A DNA stretch of 64,000 nt from Turnera subulata (lineage: Eukaryota > Streptophyta > Magnoliopsida > Malpighiales > Passifloraceae): assembly GCA_028386065.3 (NCBI GenBank), contig JAKUCV010001409.1, forward strand, positions 15,587 to 79,586, in the 5' to 3' direction. This document shows positions 23,897 through 36,077 of the stretch, one piece after another. How positions within the stretch are numbered: position 1 is the first letter of the stretch; each line of letters opens with the position of its first letter. The position numbers and the translations under genes were made by a program. Under the pieces are notes generated by a model. The model did no database searches. It was not told where the DNA came from and saw only the letters and a list, made by a program, of their open reading frames with translations.

Positions 23897-24237
23897 GCTG
23901 ATGATGATAAGAATGCTTCATCATTTCACGGTCATACTTTTTTTTGAAAGCATTTCACAGTCGTACTTGGGAACACATAATTGAGTTTTGAATAATTGCA
24001 GCATGGATAAAAGCTCATCGCTCGCCCCCCCCAAGAAAATGAAACTTTTGATGAAAAATTAAGGAGCTGAGTCTCTGATTTTCATTTTCAATCATAATGT
24101 GATCCGTACAAGTAAAAGAAGAAGAAGAAGAAATTCATCATGAAATGAAACAACCCTCTCCATGCATGCACCAGTAATTATTTAGTAAACACATGTTTGG
24201 CTCCTGGAAAACATTCAAAGACTCTTCAAACTTTTTA
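23897..24237. other. 3' flank of gene C joined to NLR 3' flank
   Basis: Positions 23905-24000 resemble the 3' flank of gene B (CATTTCACAGTC, GTTTTGAATAATTGCAG). From about 24010 the sequence matches 31740-31905 beside NLR2 (AAAGCTCAT, GGAGCTGAGTCTCTGATTTT, CATAATGTGATC). The join of the two flanks is a duplication junction. A short AGA microsatellite lies near 24116. Confidence 0.55.
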
Positions 24238-24860
24238 AGAACCCCACTAAGCTCAGGGAGTCACTAATTCCCCCCAAATGGCATCATATTCATATCCATG
24301 CTTTGTTGTACGCTCGGATCCTCATTAGTCCCCTCCAAAGCCAGTCTGTATTCGGTTTCCAGTTGGGACGCCATAATAGCATAATATTCATGCATCGAGA
24401 CATCCGCAGCCGAATTACTTGGCAAGCTCGTGGCCATCACTTCTTAATGATGGATCCGATTCCCTCTCTTCTCTTCTCATCTCATCATCACCTGGGAAGC
24501 AATTAATGTCGGGATAAATACATATTCTAGACTGTGGATATGTATCATTAACATATTGCCAAAACCCGTCACTCCTTTTTCTCTTGTTGTTTTCTAGAGC
24601 CACATACGAGGTGAAAATATTCAGCAAGAATTAAGCAGAAGCATTTCTTAATTGCAATCCAGACTAGATACAAAGTACATAAGCACAAAAATTCAAGGAC
24701 AGACAAACCATAAACAAATTAAGTAGCGGAATTATCATACCTTCTTGTTTTACAATCTAAGGATGGACAACTAAGGAGACCAGATTCATTTTAAAAGTAA
24801 GTAATCAAAAGAGAAACATTGGTGAACCATTGGCTTACCATGGCCAGATGACATGTTCTA
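24238..24860 (-). pseudogene. NLR remnant keeping both ends but no NB-ARC or LRR
   Basis: From right to left (gene direction) it holds exon 1 (MSSGH, ATG at 24854-24852), the first intron, and the first 20 or so codons of exon 2 (ENNKRKRSDGFWQYV). It then jumps near 24530 to the last-intron/last-exon region, ending MPFGGN. The last exon is like that of NLR2 but out of frame (SDGHELAK then stop). About 3 kb, all of NB-ARC and LRR, has been removed. The start codon and intron signals remain, so a small transcript is possible but not a resistance protein. Confidence 0.8.
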
Positions 24861-25475
24861 CTGGGGATGATGATCCGATCAGATAGCAAGAGTTTCTGGT
24901 TGAATATGTGAAGAAGAATGAATCTTATGGTGAGAGTGGAATGAGTCATTGACCAAGACCAGAAGCAAAGTTCAACCACCATTCCAAGAAACTGCAGGGT
25001 TATATTTACATTAAATCTTGAGTTGTTAGTCAAAGTCGTGGTTTGTTGGTGTAAGCAGGATTAAAAAAAAAAAAACACAGGCACACACAGCAGAAGGGGC
25101 TGACGCATTCAAATATTAGAAAATGGTTTTCATTTTTTCTAACAAAATGCTTTTCTGTATTTCCTTTTTTCCATTTGAAGATTAGGGGATGTGTTTTCGA
25201 CCAAAAAAAAGATTAGGGAAGTGTTAAACAGGCATTTTATCAAACAGTTTTTAATTGCAAGTCCAAATACCGAACACACACTGGTTCCCTGACCAAATCA
25301 AGAACAAATTCCTTGGTAGCCGCCTTCTCCAAGCAAAGTAGAACAACAAGCTTAGAATAGAGCAATTTCTTTGCTGTTGCGTTGTGATGGATATGGCCAA
25401 GCAAAAAAATGGTAGTCATGGTCGGCGATAGTGTGGGTGAAGGAAAATGGAACGAAGGAGGCGTTTTTTTTTATT
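24861..25475. other. Duplicated NLR promoter segment and repeat
   Basis: Positions 24861-25080 match the promoters of NLR1 and NLR2 (GAGTCATTGACCAAGACC; TTGTTAGTCAAAGTCG). Positions 25195-25475 match 29815-30085 and 36270-36565 (TTTAATTGCAAGTCCAAATAC; GATGGATATGGCCAAGCAAA). No gene is present. Confidence 0.6.
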
Positions 25476-25945
25476 CCTCCGGCGATAGTGGAAAATAAGC
25501 AGAAATCGCGCTCCCATTAGAGTGATAGTGACTGTAATGACCCCAGCAACAATGGCTACTTGAGGGAGCTTTCATTTGTTTGAACAATGAGTTTGGCTGC
25601 AACTTGGATGCAAAACAGCAGATTGAGGGATATTGTTTTGAGCTGTAGTATTTTTTGTGGGTTTAAAGGGTTCAACTTGGTTGATGTTCATGTTATGAGT
25701 GGTTAAAAGCCAAATGAAGTCTTCTCAACATCCCCAAGTCTCACAAGCTGGAAGGAATTAGGCCTTTTAGCTTATTGTACTGCAATGCAAGAACATTAAG
25801 CCTCTTCAAGAACGCTATCTCTGTTGTTATGGCCCCTGTCAGCTGGTTACAACATAGCTCTAGCACTAGAAGCAAATAAACGACATGGGATAAGGAATTA
25901 TACAGATAACCTCAATGAAATACAGATTTTCCATTTCAACCTGTT
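25476..25945 (-). pseudogene. LRR receptor-like kinase fragment 1
   Basis: Matches the intact LRR kinase gene at 45449-47958. The left part corresponds to the juxtamembrane/transmembrane and extracellular stalk region of exon 3 (46620-46832). From 25698 it jumps directly to the LRR exon 2 (47207-47380) and its 5' intron. About 370 bases between are deleted at the join, and the kinase domain is absent. There is no useful reading frame. It lies directly downstream of NLR1's 3' end, with the same orientation. Confidence 0.8.
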
Positions 25946-26010
25946 ACGTTGAAGAAGTAACGACATGGGATGTAAAGATGTGGATAATAAACTTTAAGAA
26001 CCCGCTATTC

Positions 26011-29000
26011 TCAGGAAGTTAATAGCTCCCAGATGTCATCATATCCGTCTGTAGCTGTTTCATCACCTGAGAAACAAGTAATGTCAGGATAAATGTTCTA
26101 GTATTTGGAATTCAGAAGTCTGTTTACTTTTGGCGGCAAAAGATAAGGAATTCCAAGAGAAAATCATTTGCTAGTAAACCAATGAACTTGTAGGTGGACA
26201 ATCAAATCAGTGGGCATACCTCTGCTGCTGGACCATTCCGTCAAATAGCAGCACTCATCTTCGAGAAAACAAAGGGGGCGAAGGACTTCCTCAGACAGCG
26301 AATGCTCCCACTCAACTGAGTCCCACCATTCTCTTGGACTTATTGTAACTTGCTTTAGAGAAGGTGGAGGAGACGGTCGTCCATTGTCCAGCAAAGGCAG
26401 GGAGATTGGCATCCTCCTTAGCTTTGGGCACTCAAGTACTTTGATGTACCTGATTGAATTGCAAGTTATACTTCCACCGTAAATCCACTTCAGTTCTGGT
26501 AAGTACTTCAGATACACAGTCTCTAATTTTGGGAGACTAAATTGAGGAAGATTTCTGGTTCCTTGTTGTTGCTCTTCCCCTCCTTCACTACTTTCCACCA
26601 GCTCCTCCAATTCTTTGCATCTGAAGACATGAATCTCCTCTAGGTTTGGGAGGTTCACCGACAAGCCTAGAGGAAACAAAACCTTCAGCCTTGGACAACT
26701 CACTACCTCAATTGTTTTAAGATGGAAAAAGTAGTTGTAGGTAAGAGGCCATGGTGCCGGAGCCACATCTCCTCCTCTTCTACTACATAGGACTTCCATG
26801 CTCTTCAAGTTGGAAAGAGATAGTCTCTCCAGGTTTTTAAGGGCCTCGGGATAAGAATACAGACATGACAATCGGAGCAAACATTGTATTCCATCACACA
26901 AATAGATACGAACTGACTTCAACCCAGTTGCACCATTTAATGAGGGAGAGGCGTCACATAAGCTTTCGAAGCTATGGCATTTCTCAATCTTCAATGTTTG
27001 TATATCTTGCGGTAGTGTCAAGTAAGCTCCTCTTTCACCAATGTTACACTCCCGAAACGAAACGTCCCTTGTTTCTGAGCAAAACAGGAGCGAAGCAAAA
27101 ACATAAGATTCTGGTTGTCCTACTGACAGAGTGTATTGACTTGGACTCTGCGGGATATTTTTCAGGTAATGCTTGAAGTCGCTGGGGTCAAAGAAGTTGC
27201 ATGCTAGTGCTTCTAGCTTCCTCAGCAATGCTATTTCTTGTGCACTAAGTTGGACGGGAATGCAAAGAAACTGCACATCGAATAGCTTGGGCAAAATCCC
27301 AGTCCTGAAAACTCTCAGTCTTGTACAGCTGAGATCCAGATATCTAAGATTGCATAAACATTCCAATCCTTCAGGTAATTTGTCAATAGCAGTCATGTAA
27401 AGATCCAGCTTCTTCAGAGCCTTCAGCTTTGTCAAAGATGGCACCCACCTCAACTCACTGCACCAACTGAGTTTTAAAACATTAAGGCTGGCTAGATTAG
27501 AGACCGAACCGGGCAACTCTTCAATATCCGTATGAGATAGGTCAAGGACTTTGAGGCCATGCAGTTTCTCAAAAAACGACCCTGCTATATTCTTCAATCC
27601 TCTGTTCTGGCGTAACGTTAACGTTGAAATATTGGGACACATCGGTGAATGCTTGGAAGTAATTTCTCTAATATTATTGCTCATCAGTGAGACTTTGACA
27701 AGATCTTCTGTCCATTTCTCTTCATCTGGTAATTCTGTTAATCCCTTGTGAGCTTCCATTATGATCGGAATTTCCTTTCCCAATTTTTGGATGGCCCATT
27801 TTCTAATCAGGGGATGCATGCCTCCTTGGTAATGTTGAAATCTTACCATGCAGCTGATTTCAAGTCTATTCAGCACAGTGTAGCATCGGTCAAGTTGCTC
27901 TCCCCTGCTGTCCATTCCTGTTATAATGCCCTCATCAACCAAAAACATCACAACTATGTCTTTGCAAAGACTACAATTTTCAGAATAAAATGCATATCTA
28001 CAATTTTCCAAACACAATGCACAATGTAAGAAACACCGTTGCAACATTGCATCATTCAAGAGTTCATAGCTACGATTCAAACTACAGAATAACTCGGTGT
28101 TTTCCCGAAGTGGTACTGCTCCATTCACTTCTCGCAAAGCATCCCGCCATAAGCATGCATCAACCTTCCCTCTCATCCTTTTAGCCATCGATATTATCCC
28201 AAGCGGCAAGCCTCCACATTCTCTTGCAACATATTTTGCAGTTTCCAGGACTTTCTCAGAAAGGTTTGTTCCTTTCCCAAGTGTTTCTTTGAACAAAGTC
28301 CAACTTTCTTCCTCATCATCAAGTGGCTCCACTTGTACAATCTTTTGGCAACCCATCATTTGACAAATCTCCAAAGATTGAGTTGTTAAAATCAATTTGC
28401 ACTCTTTCACACCAAGTGGAAGTCCCACCCTTCCTAGAGCAACAGAGTCCCAGATATCATCTAGAATCACAACACTGGTCTTACTTCTACTCAATGCACC
28501 AGATATCATTGCTGCTTTGATATTCTCATCGTCTTCGTTTGAGAGATCAAGGTCCACAACTTTTGCAATGGCGTTTTGAATTTTATGAATGCTGAAATCT
28601 GGCGAGACAGTAACCCAACAAACAGATATGTTAGGCTTCTCAAGGAAAGCATTATGGATATGTTTTGCCAGTTCTGTTTTGCCCACTCCGGGCATCCCAT
28701 GTATCCCAACACACGAGACATCATCTTCTAGTAACCAAGAACAGATCATGTCCTTATTCCTTTGGAATGCTGCACCTACTACCTTGGTTGTCAACAATTT
28801 TATCCCAGTCCTTGAAGTGCCTATTCTTGCTTCTACACTCCGATCAACAACATTTCCATCTCCACCATGCTGGAAAGTCTCCCCTTGGTCAACTTGTGCT
28901 TCATTGTTTGCTTCTCCTCCAGAGTAAGTAACCATCATCTCCCTTACACTGCCATTGCTTGGAACAGATGTGGCTTCGCATGAAGAAGCGCATCTTTTCT

Positions 29001-29471
29001 TCACACTTCCTCTAGCTGCTTGTCGAACATTCTCAGGCACCTCTTGACAAATCTTAACACCACCGCTTTTGACTCCTGAAAGGTGCAGCTTGATTCTAGA
29101 GATTGAAGTACCTTTGGCAAATTTATGTCCGCAAAACTTACAAATGAATATCCCAGGTGATGTCTCATCAACATGTTGCCAAAACCCGTTACCCCTTTTT
29201 CTCTTGTTGTTTTCTAGAGCCACACACACCAGGTGAAATATTTTAGCAAGAATTAAGCAGCAACATTTCTTAATTGCAATCCAGACTAGATACAAAGTAT
29301 ATTAACCCAGAAAATTCAAGGACAGACAAACCATAAACAAACTAAGTAGCAGAATTCTCAAACCTTCTTGTTTTGAAATCTATAAGGATGGACAGACTAA
29401 GGAGACCACATTAATATTGAAAGTTAAGTAACAAAAAGAGAAACACTTGGTTTACCTCGGGCAGATGACAT
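26011..29471 (-). CDS. BED-finger NB-LRR immune receptor NLR1
   Basis: Three exons, 29471-29456, 29213-26220 and 26066-26011, give 1021 residues. Exon 1 encodes only MSSAR; the acceptor CTCTAG joins it in frame to ENNKRKRG. A BED-type zinc finger follows (Cys30, Cys33, His49, Cys61; CKFCGHKF, KLHLSG). NB-ARC starts with the P-loop GMPGVGKT (about 178-185), then kinase-2 VVILDDIWD with the Trp typical of non-TIR NLRs, LILTT, and GLPL (CGGLPLGI). The MHD motif reads MHP. Fourteen or more LRRs follow. The last exon adds an 18-residue tail (GDETATDGYDDIWELLTS). There is no coiled coil at the N-terminus; the BED domain takes its place. Role in effector sensing is inferred from family. Confidence 0.9.
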
Positions 29472-29561
29472 GTTCTACTGGGGATGATGATCCGATCAGG
29501 TCAGCCAGAGTCTCAGGTCATGAAAAAGTGTGAATCTTCCAGATGAGAGAGGAATGAGTCA

Positions 29562-29648
29562 TTGACCAAGACCAAAATAAAAGTTCAATGAAGATTCTAA
29601 GAAACTGCAGGATTATCTTTATATTAAATTTTTTGAGTTGTTAGTCAA
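29562..29648 (-). promoter_or_regulatory. NLR1 core promoter with W-boxes
   Basis: On the gene strand, AGTCAA at 29643-29648 reads TTGACT (W-box). It is followed by TATAAAG at 29623-29617 about 150 bases before the ATG. A second WRKY-type core TTGACC lies on the plus strand at 29562-29567, probably in the transcribed leader. The same arrangement is found at NLR2. Confidence 0.45.
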
Positions 29649-30134
29649 AGTTGTGGTTTATTGGTATAAGCAGGATTATATAAAAAAAAAAAAAGCAAAC
29701 ACACATACCGACACACACAACTGATGGGGCAGACACATTCAGAAAATGGTTTTCATTTTTTCTAACAAAATCCTTTTCTTTATTTCCTTTTACCATTTTG
29801 AAGATTAGGGGATGTGTTGAGTTGTTAGATTCTGGATGAACAATTCTCACGGGCATTTTATCAAACATTTTTTAATTGCAAGTCCAAATACCAAGCACAC
29901 ACTGGTTGGTTCCGTTACCAAATCAAGAACAAATCCCACGGCCGCCGCCTTCTCCAAACAAAGTAGAACAACAAAGTAGTGAGATTTCTTTGATGCGTTT
30001 GTGATGGATATGGCCAAGCAAAAATGGTAGTCATGGTCGACGGTAGTGTTGGCGAAGGAAAAGGGAATCAAGGTGGCGTTTTTATGTCACTATAGGAGGT
30101 GAAACAGGAAGGCAATGGTGTGAATGGTGATGAC
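29649..30134. other. Upstream repeat shared by the NLR genes
   Basis: Positions 29815-30085 are a copy of the repeat also seen at 25195-25475, 36270-36565 and, degraded, 44300-44525. They share TTTAATTGCAAGTCCAAATAC, the AAGTAGAACAACAA string and GATGGATATGGCCAAGC. It travels with each NLR promoter. No coding sequence is seen. Confidence 0.6.
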
Positions 30135-30845
30135 AGTTAAGAAATATCCAGCAAGAATTAAGCAGCAGCATTTCTTGATTGCAATCCAGACTATGTACAA
30201 AGTACATTAACACATAAAATTCAAGGGCAGACAAACCATAAACAAATTAAGCAGCGGAATTACAAAACCTTCTTGTTTTGCAATCCAAGGATGGACAAAC
30301 TAAGGAGACCAGATTAATATTGAGTATGAATTAAGTAGCAGCTTCTTAAATGTAATGCAAGTAGATACAAAGTATACATTCAACGCATAAAAATTCAAGG
30401 ATGTAAAAGACTTAAAGAATCCAAGTAGCGGAACTATCAAAACCTATCTTAGTTCTTTTATATTTTATAGTAAAAGAACATTCGTAAAGACTGGCTTACC
30501 TCGGCCAGATGACATGTTCTGTTGCCGATGATGACGATCCAAGTCAGATCAGTTCAGGTCGATTATAGATGTGAATATTAAAGAGTGTGTGCATCGTTTG
30601 CTGAGCTGAATGGACTAATTTTTTTTTAAGAAGACCAAAGGCAAAGCTCGAGGAACGTTCCAAGAAACTGCAGTATTATCTTTATTGAATGGTGTCTTGT
30701 TAGTCAAAGTCGACGTCTGTCGTGTAATAAGGAAGGAATGGAATCTTTACAATTACATTGTGTATTTCTACTACTTTTCATTTATTTTGCTGACTAGTAG
30801 TCTTAGTAGGTTGTATTGCTTGTGTCGGTGCATTTCCTTGCAATT
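30135..30845 (-). pseudogene. NLR 5'-end remnant (intron, exon 1, promoter)
   Basis: It contains a partly doubled first-intron sequence (AAGAATTAAGCAGCAGCATT and again AATTAAGTAGCAGC), exon 1 with ATG at 30515-30513 and an intact donor (CATCTGGCCGAGGTAAGCC), and the promoter with AGTCAAAGTCGACG. The body of the gene is missing. Next to it, LRR-kinase 3' sequence begins at about 30838. Confidence 0.7.
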
Positions 30846-31465
30846 TTCAGAGATACACAAATAAGCTGGCGGCTGTTCCAGATCCTGGCAATAGTTGGTT
30901 AAATGTTATTGCGATTAATGTAAGAGGAATCTTCTTGTTTTCCAAGGCTATCATAGTGACCCACAACAGAAGAAGGAAAAAAAAAAGAAAAAGAAAGAAG
31001 CAATCTCGTCGACAAATAGTAGGTTTGCAAGAAAGCATCTCCGTAGCTTTGATGCAATGCAAGCCTTGAGAAAGAAACTCCCCTGTTAACTGAAAGCACA
31101 TGTATGTGCCTAATGCGAGAAGTTCCTGTTGGTGCCAATTTCACAAGGTTTTCCCATCTTGGGTTATACAATCAAGAATATTGCATTTAATTCAACTCTT
31201 GAATCACCACATTCCATGGTTGGTCTTTCCTCAGGAAGCTCATGCGTGCAAGCCACGGCAAGTTCCATAACTTTAGCTGCCTTTCTTTAGAGAAGCTTAG
31301 GTTTGGGTTCGATAAAGTCTACAAACGCTTTCAAGACGCAGCTGCCGACCGCACTGAACTAGAAAGGATTTGCAGGATGGTCACCCCAAACGCATACATG
31401 TTGCTCTTCTGTGTAAAGAGTTCTGTTGTTAAATATTATGGAGCCCGCCACATGCATACAGGTTT
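30838..31465 (-). pseudogene. LRR receptor-like kinase fragment 2 (3' end)
   Basis: Positions 30838-31140 match the 3' flank of the intact LRR kinase (45117-45390). Positions 31185-31462 match its last exon (45455-45735), covering the kinase C-lobe end. Small deletions break the frame, for example loss of the AAAGGATTTGC-side codons and of the LFTQKS-PEYL part. It is not translatable as a kinase. Confidence 0.82.
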
Positions 31466-32034
31466 GAGTTGTTAGTCGATGTGTAAGAATGGAGACAAAA
31501 TAAAATGCATAAGGGCATGGAGTTTCTCCACATGCAATTAGAAAACTGTTTTCATTTTCTACTCGTTTTTGTACTTTTCCATTTCCCCCTTAAAGATCAT
31601 AGAATCTGTTCAGTTGTCGAGTTCCGGACAAACAATTCTCATAGACATTTTATCAAACACCTCATAATGCCCTACCATATCAACAACTACCTCAAGGGCC
31701 GTAAAATGAAAAGATACCCTTATACCCATATAATAAAGATAAAAGCTCATAGCTCACCGCCAAAGAAAACAAAACTTTGAGTTTGAAGAAAATTAAGGAG
31801 CCGAGTCTCTGATTTTTCATTCATAATGTGATCTGTACAAGTAACAGATAAAAGAAGAAGAAGAAGAAGAAGAAGAAGAGATTCACGGTGGAATAGCCCA
31901 CCAATGCATAACATTCAAGCTCATAAAAAGGGTTTCTCAAAAAGGAAAAGACTGTTCGAAAAGACTAAACTTATGATAACAATTCATAAGAAATGTGGAT
32001 AATAAAATTTAAAGAACCCACTAATCTCAGGGAG
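31466..32034. other. NLR2 3' flank with a GAA microsatellite
   Basis: No gene. Positions 31600-31660 are a short copy of the NLR upstream repeat (ACAAACAATTCTCATAGACA). Positions 31740-31905 recur at 24010-24160. A GAA/AGA microsatellite of about nine units lies at 31855-31881; the homologous site at 24116 has about five units. Confidence 0.55.
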
Positions 32035-35000
32035 TTAATAGCCCCCAAATGGCATCATATTCATATTCATGCCTAGTATGTTGGGATCCTCATTAGTCCC
32101 CTCCAAAGCCAGTCTGTATTCGTTTTCCAATTGGGACGCCCTAATAGCATAATATTCATGCGTTGTGACATCCGCAGCCGAATTACTTGGCAAGTTCGTG
32201 GCCATCACTTCACTACTTGATGGATCCAATCCACTCTTCTCTTCTTCACTTGTGATATCATCCTCATCACCTGGGAAACAGAATACATATTCTAGACTCT
32301 GGAATTCAGAAAACAGTTTTTACTTTTTGGCGGCAAGAAGAAGAAAAAGAAGTTGTTATCCTGCCATCATTTCACAATTTGATTTTGCAATAAAGTAGAA
32401 GGGGGATAAGGAATTCCATGGGAAAATCATTCCCAAGGAGAAGTCTGTATATATAACAAAATAATAACAAGCCGTTAGTTTTTGTTTTTTAAGATAAAAA
32501 TGAATGAATTTGTATTGGCAATACCTCTGCTGCTGGACCATTCCGTCAAATAGCACCCCTCATCTCGGAGAAAACAGAGAGGGCGAAGGACTTCCTCAGC
32601 CTGGGGATGATCCCACTCAACCGAGTCCCACCATTCTTTTGGACTTATGTTAAATTGAAATAGAGAAGGTGGAGGAGATGGGCGGCCGTTGTCAAGCAAA
32701 GGCAGGGAGATTGGCATCCTCTTTAGCTTTGGGCAATCAACTACTCTGATGTATTCAATTGAATTACAAGTTATACTACTACTTCCACCGCAAATCCTCT
32801 TCAGTTCTGGTAAGTATAGCAATTGCAAAGTCTCTAATTTTGGGAGACTAAATTGAAGAAGAAGAGTTCTGGTTCCTTCTTCCTCTTCCTCTTCCCCTCC
32901 TTCGCTACTTTCCACTAGCTCTTCCAATGCATTGCAACCTGAGACTTTAATCTTCTCTAAGTTTGATAGGTTGACCGGCAAGCCAAGTGGAAACAAAACC
33001 TTCAGCCTTGAACAACCCTCTACCTCAATTGTTTTGAGATGGGAAAAGTAGTTATTTTGAAGATTTCTGGTTCCTTGTTGTTGCTCTTCCCCTCCTTCCC
33101 TACTTTCCACTAGCTCCTCCAATTCTTTGCATCCCAAGACTTTAATCTCCTCTAGGTTTGGGAGGTTCACAGCCAAGCCAAGTGGAAACAAAACCTTCAG
33201 TCTTGGACAATCCACTACCCAAATTGTTTTAAGATGGGGGAAGCAACTATAGGTAGGAGGCCATGGTGCTGGAGCAACATCTCCTCCTCTGCTAAATAGG
33301 ACTTTCAAGCTCTTCAAATGCCAAAGAGATAGGCTCTCCAGGCTTTTAAGGGCCTCGGGATAGGAAGACAGACATGACAATTGAAGCAAACACTGTATGC
33401 CATCACACTGCTCGATATTGACTGACTTCAACCCAATTGCACCATTTAATGAGGGAGAAGCATCACATAAGCTTTGCAGGTCATGGCATTCCGAAATCTT
33501 TAATCTCTTTGTATCTCGTGGTAGTCTCAACTGAACTCCTCTTTCACCAATGTTACAGTTAGTAAACAAAACGTCTCTACTTCCTGGGTCAAAGAAGCAA
33601 AATGACACCCAAAAAAGATAACCAAAATCTGGCCGTCCCGTTGACAAAACGTAGTGAGTTGGACTGCACCGACGATTTTCCAGGTAATGATTGAAATCAG
33701 TGGGGTCAGAGAAGTTCCATACTAGTGCTTCTAGCTTCTTCAGCAGTGCTACTTCTTGTGCAGCTGGCGTTTCCTTCACGTACCAGAGCTTGAAAATGCT
33801 AAGATATTGCAGGCTGAATAGCTTCGCTAAAATCTGTGTCGGAAAAACTTCTAGTCTTGTAAGACAGAGATCCAGATATCTGAGATGGCACAAACATTCC
33901 ATTCCTTCAGGCAGTTCCCGAATACCAGTCTCATAGAGATCCAGCTTCTGCAGAGCTTTTAGCTTTGCCAGTGATGGCACCCACCTCAACCTGTGGCACC
34001 TATAGAGTATTAAAGCATTAAGGCTTGCTAGATTAGAGATCGAACTGGGCAACTCTTCAATGCCTGTGTTCGAAAGGTCAAGAACTTTGAGGCCAGGCAT
34101 TTTCTCAAAAAACGACCCTGCAATATAGCTCAATCCAATGTTCTCGCGTAAAGTTAAGGTTGAAATATTGGGACACACTGGTAAATGGTTGGAAGAGATT
34201 TCTGTAATATTATTGCTCATCAGCGAGACTATGACAAGATCTTCTGTCCACTTCTCTTCTTCTGGTAATTCCGTCAATCCCTTGTGAGCTTCCATCATCA
34301 CCGGAAATTCCTTTCGCAATGTCTGGATGGCCCATTTTCTGACCAAAGAATGCATAGTAACACGGTAATCTAGAAAGCTTATCAAGCAAATACTTGCAAG
34401 TCTATTCAACATAGTGTGGCATCGGTCAAGCTTCGCCCGCCAACTGTCCATTCCTGTTATAAATATAATGCCCTCGTCGACCAAAAACTTGGCAAGTAGT
34501 ATTTTGCTAATACCATATTTTTCGCAATACAATGGACAATGTAAGAAACACCGTTGCAATATTGCATCATTCAAGTGCTCATAGCTACGATTCAAACTAC
34601 GGAATAACTCCGTGTTTTCCTGAAATGGTACAGCTCCAGTCACTTGTTGCAAAACATCCCGCCATAAGCATTCATCAGCCTTCCCTCTCATTCTTGCAGC
34701 CATCGATATAATCCCAAGTGGCAAGCCTCCACATTCTCTTGCCACAGATTTTGCCGTTTCCAAGACTTCATCAGAAAAGGTTGTTCTTGTTTCATTCCCA
34801 AGTGTTTCTTCGAATAAAGTCCAACTTTCCTCATCATGGAGAGGCTCCACTTGTACAATCTTTTGGCAACCCATGATTCGGCAAATCTCCAAGGATTGTG
34901 TTGTTAAAATCACTTTGCACTCTTTCACGCCAATTGGAAGTCCCACCCTTTCTAGAGAAAAAGTGTCCCACACATCATCTAGAATTACAACACTGCTCTT

Positions 35001-35978
35001 ACTTTCACTAAATGCAGCAGATAACATTGCTACTCTGATATTCTCATCATCTTCACTTGAGAGATCAAGATCCACAACTTTTGCAATGGCATTCTGAATT
35101 CTACGAATGCTGAAATCTGGCGAGACTGTGACCCAACAAACGGATATGTTAGGCTTTTCAAGTAGAGCATTATTGATATGCTTTGCCAGTTCTGTTTTGC
35201 CCACTCCCGCCATCCCATGTATCCCAACACATGAGACATCATCTTCTAGTAACCAAGAACATATCATGTCCTTATTCATTTGGAATGCTGTACCTACTAC
35301 CTTGGCTGTCAACAACTTTATCCCAGTCCTTGAAGTGCCTATTCTTGCTTCTACATTCAGACCAACAATATTTCCGTCTTCTTCATGCAGGAAAATCTCC
35401 CCTTGGTCAACTGGTGCTTCATTGTTTGCTTCTCCTCTTGAATTAGTAATCATCATCTCCACTACGCGACCATTGGTTGGAATAGATGTGGCTTCGCATC
35501 TTTTCTTCACACTTCCAATACCTGCTCGTCGAATGTTCTCCGGAACCTTTTGACAAATCTTAACACCAAGACTCTTGGCTCCTGAAAGATGCAGCTTGAT
35601 TCTCGAGACTGAGGTACCTTTGCCAAATTTATGTCCGCAAAACTTACAAATGGATATCCCAGGGGCCGTCTCAATAACATATTGCCAACACCCGTCACGC
35701 TTTTTTCTCTTGTTTTCTAGAACCACACACACCAAGTGAAATATTTTAGCAAGAATTAAGCAGAAGCATTTCTTAATTGCAATCGAGACAAGCTACGAAG
35801 TATATGAACACACGAAATTCAAGGACAGACCAAACATAAACAAATTAAGTAGCCAAATATAAAAAAAAAACTCCTTGTTTTGCAATCGAAGGATGGACAA
35901 ACTAATTAAGGAGACCAGATTAATTTTAAAAGTAAGTAATCAAAAGAGAAACATTGGCTTACCTTGGCCAGATGACAT
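32035..35978 (-). CDS. BED-finger NB-LRR immune receptor NLR2
   Basis: Three exons, 35978-35963, 35716-32525 and 32270-32035, give 1147 residues. Exon 1 encodes MSSGQ. The BED finger follows (Cys29, Cys32, His48, Cys60), then NB-ARC with P-loop GMAGVGKT (about 173-180), kinase-2 VVILDDVWD, VILTT and CGGLPLGI. The MHD position (about 460) reads MHS. The LRR region carries one extra module of about 65 residues compared with NLR1. The last exon encodes a 78-residue Glu/Ser/Asn-rich tail (GDEDDITSEEEKSG ... MMPFGGY) unlike the short NLR1 tail, although both use the same AGAG/GT donor after WSSSR. All frames are open, so it is probably functional. Promoter and intron sequence are close to NLR1, so the pair arose by tandem duplication. 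Confidence 0.9.
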
Positions 35979-36077
35979 GTTTTACTGGGGATGATGATCC
36001 GATCAGATCAGCAAGAGTTTCAGGTGGATTATGTGAAGAAAAAATGTGAACCTTTTTGGAGAGAGTGGAATGAGTCA

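Noticed and set aside
26865..28931. Several plus-strand frames across NLR1 and NLR2
   Set aside because: Complement of conserved NB-ARC and LRR coding; same frames appear in both copies because the genes are similar.
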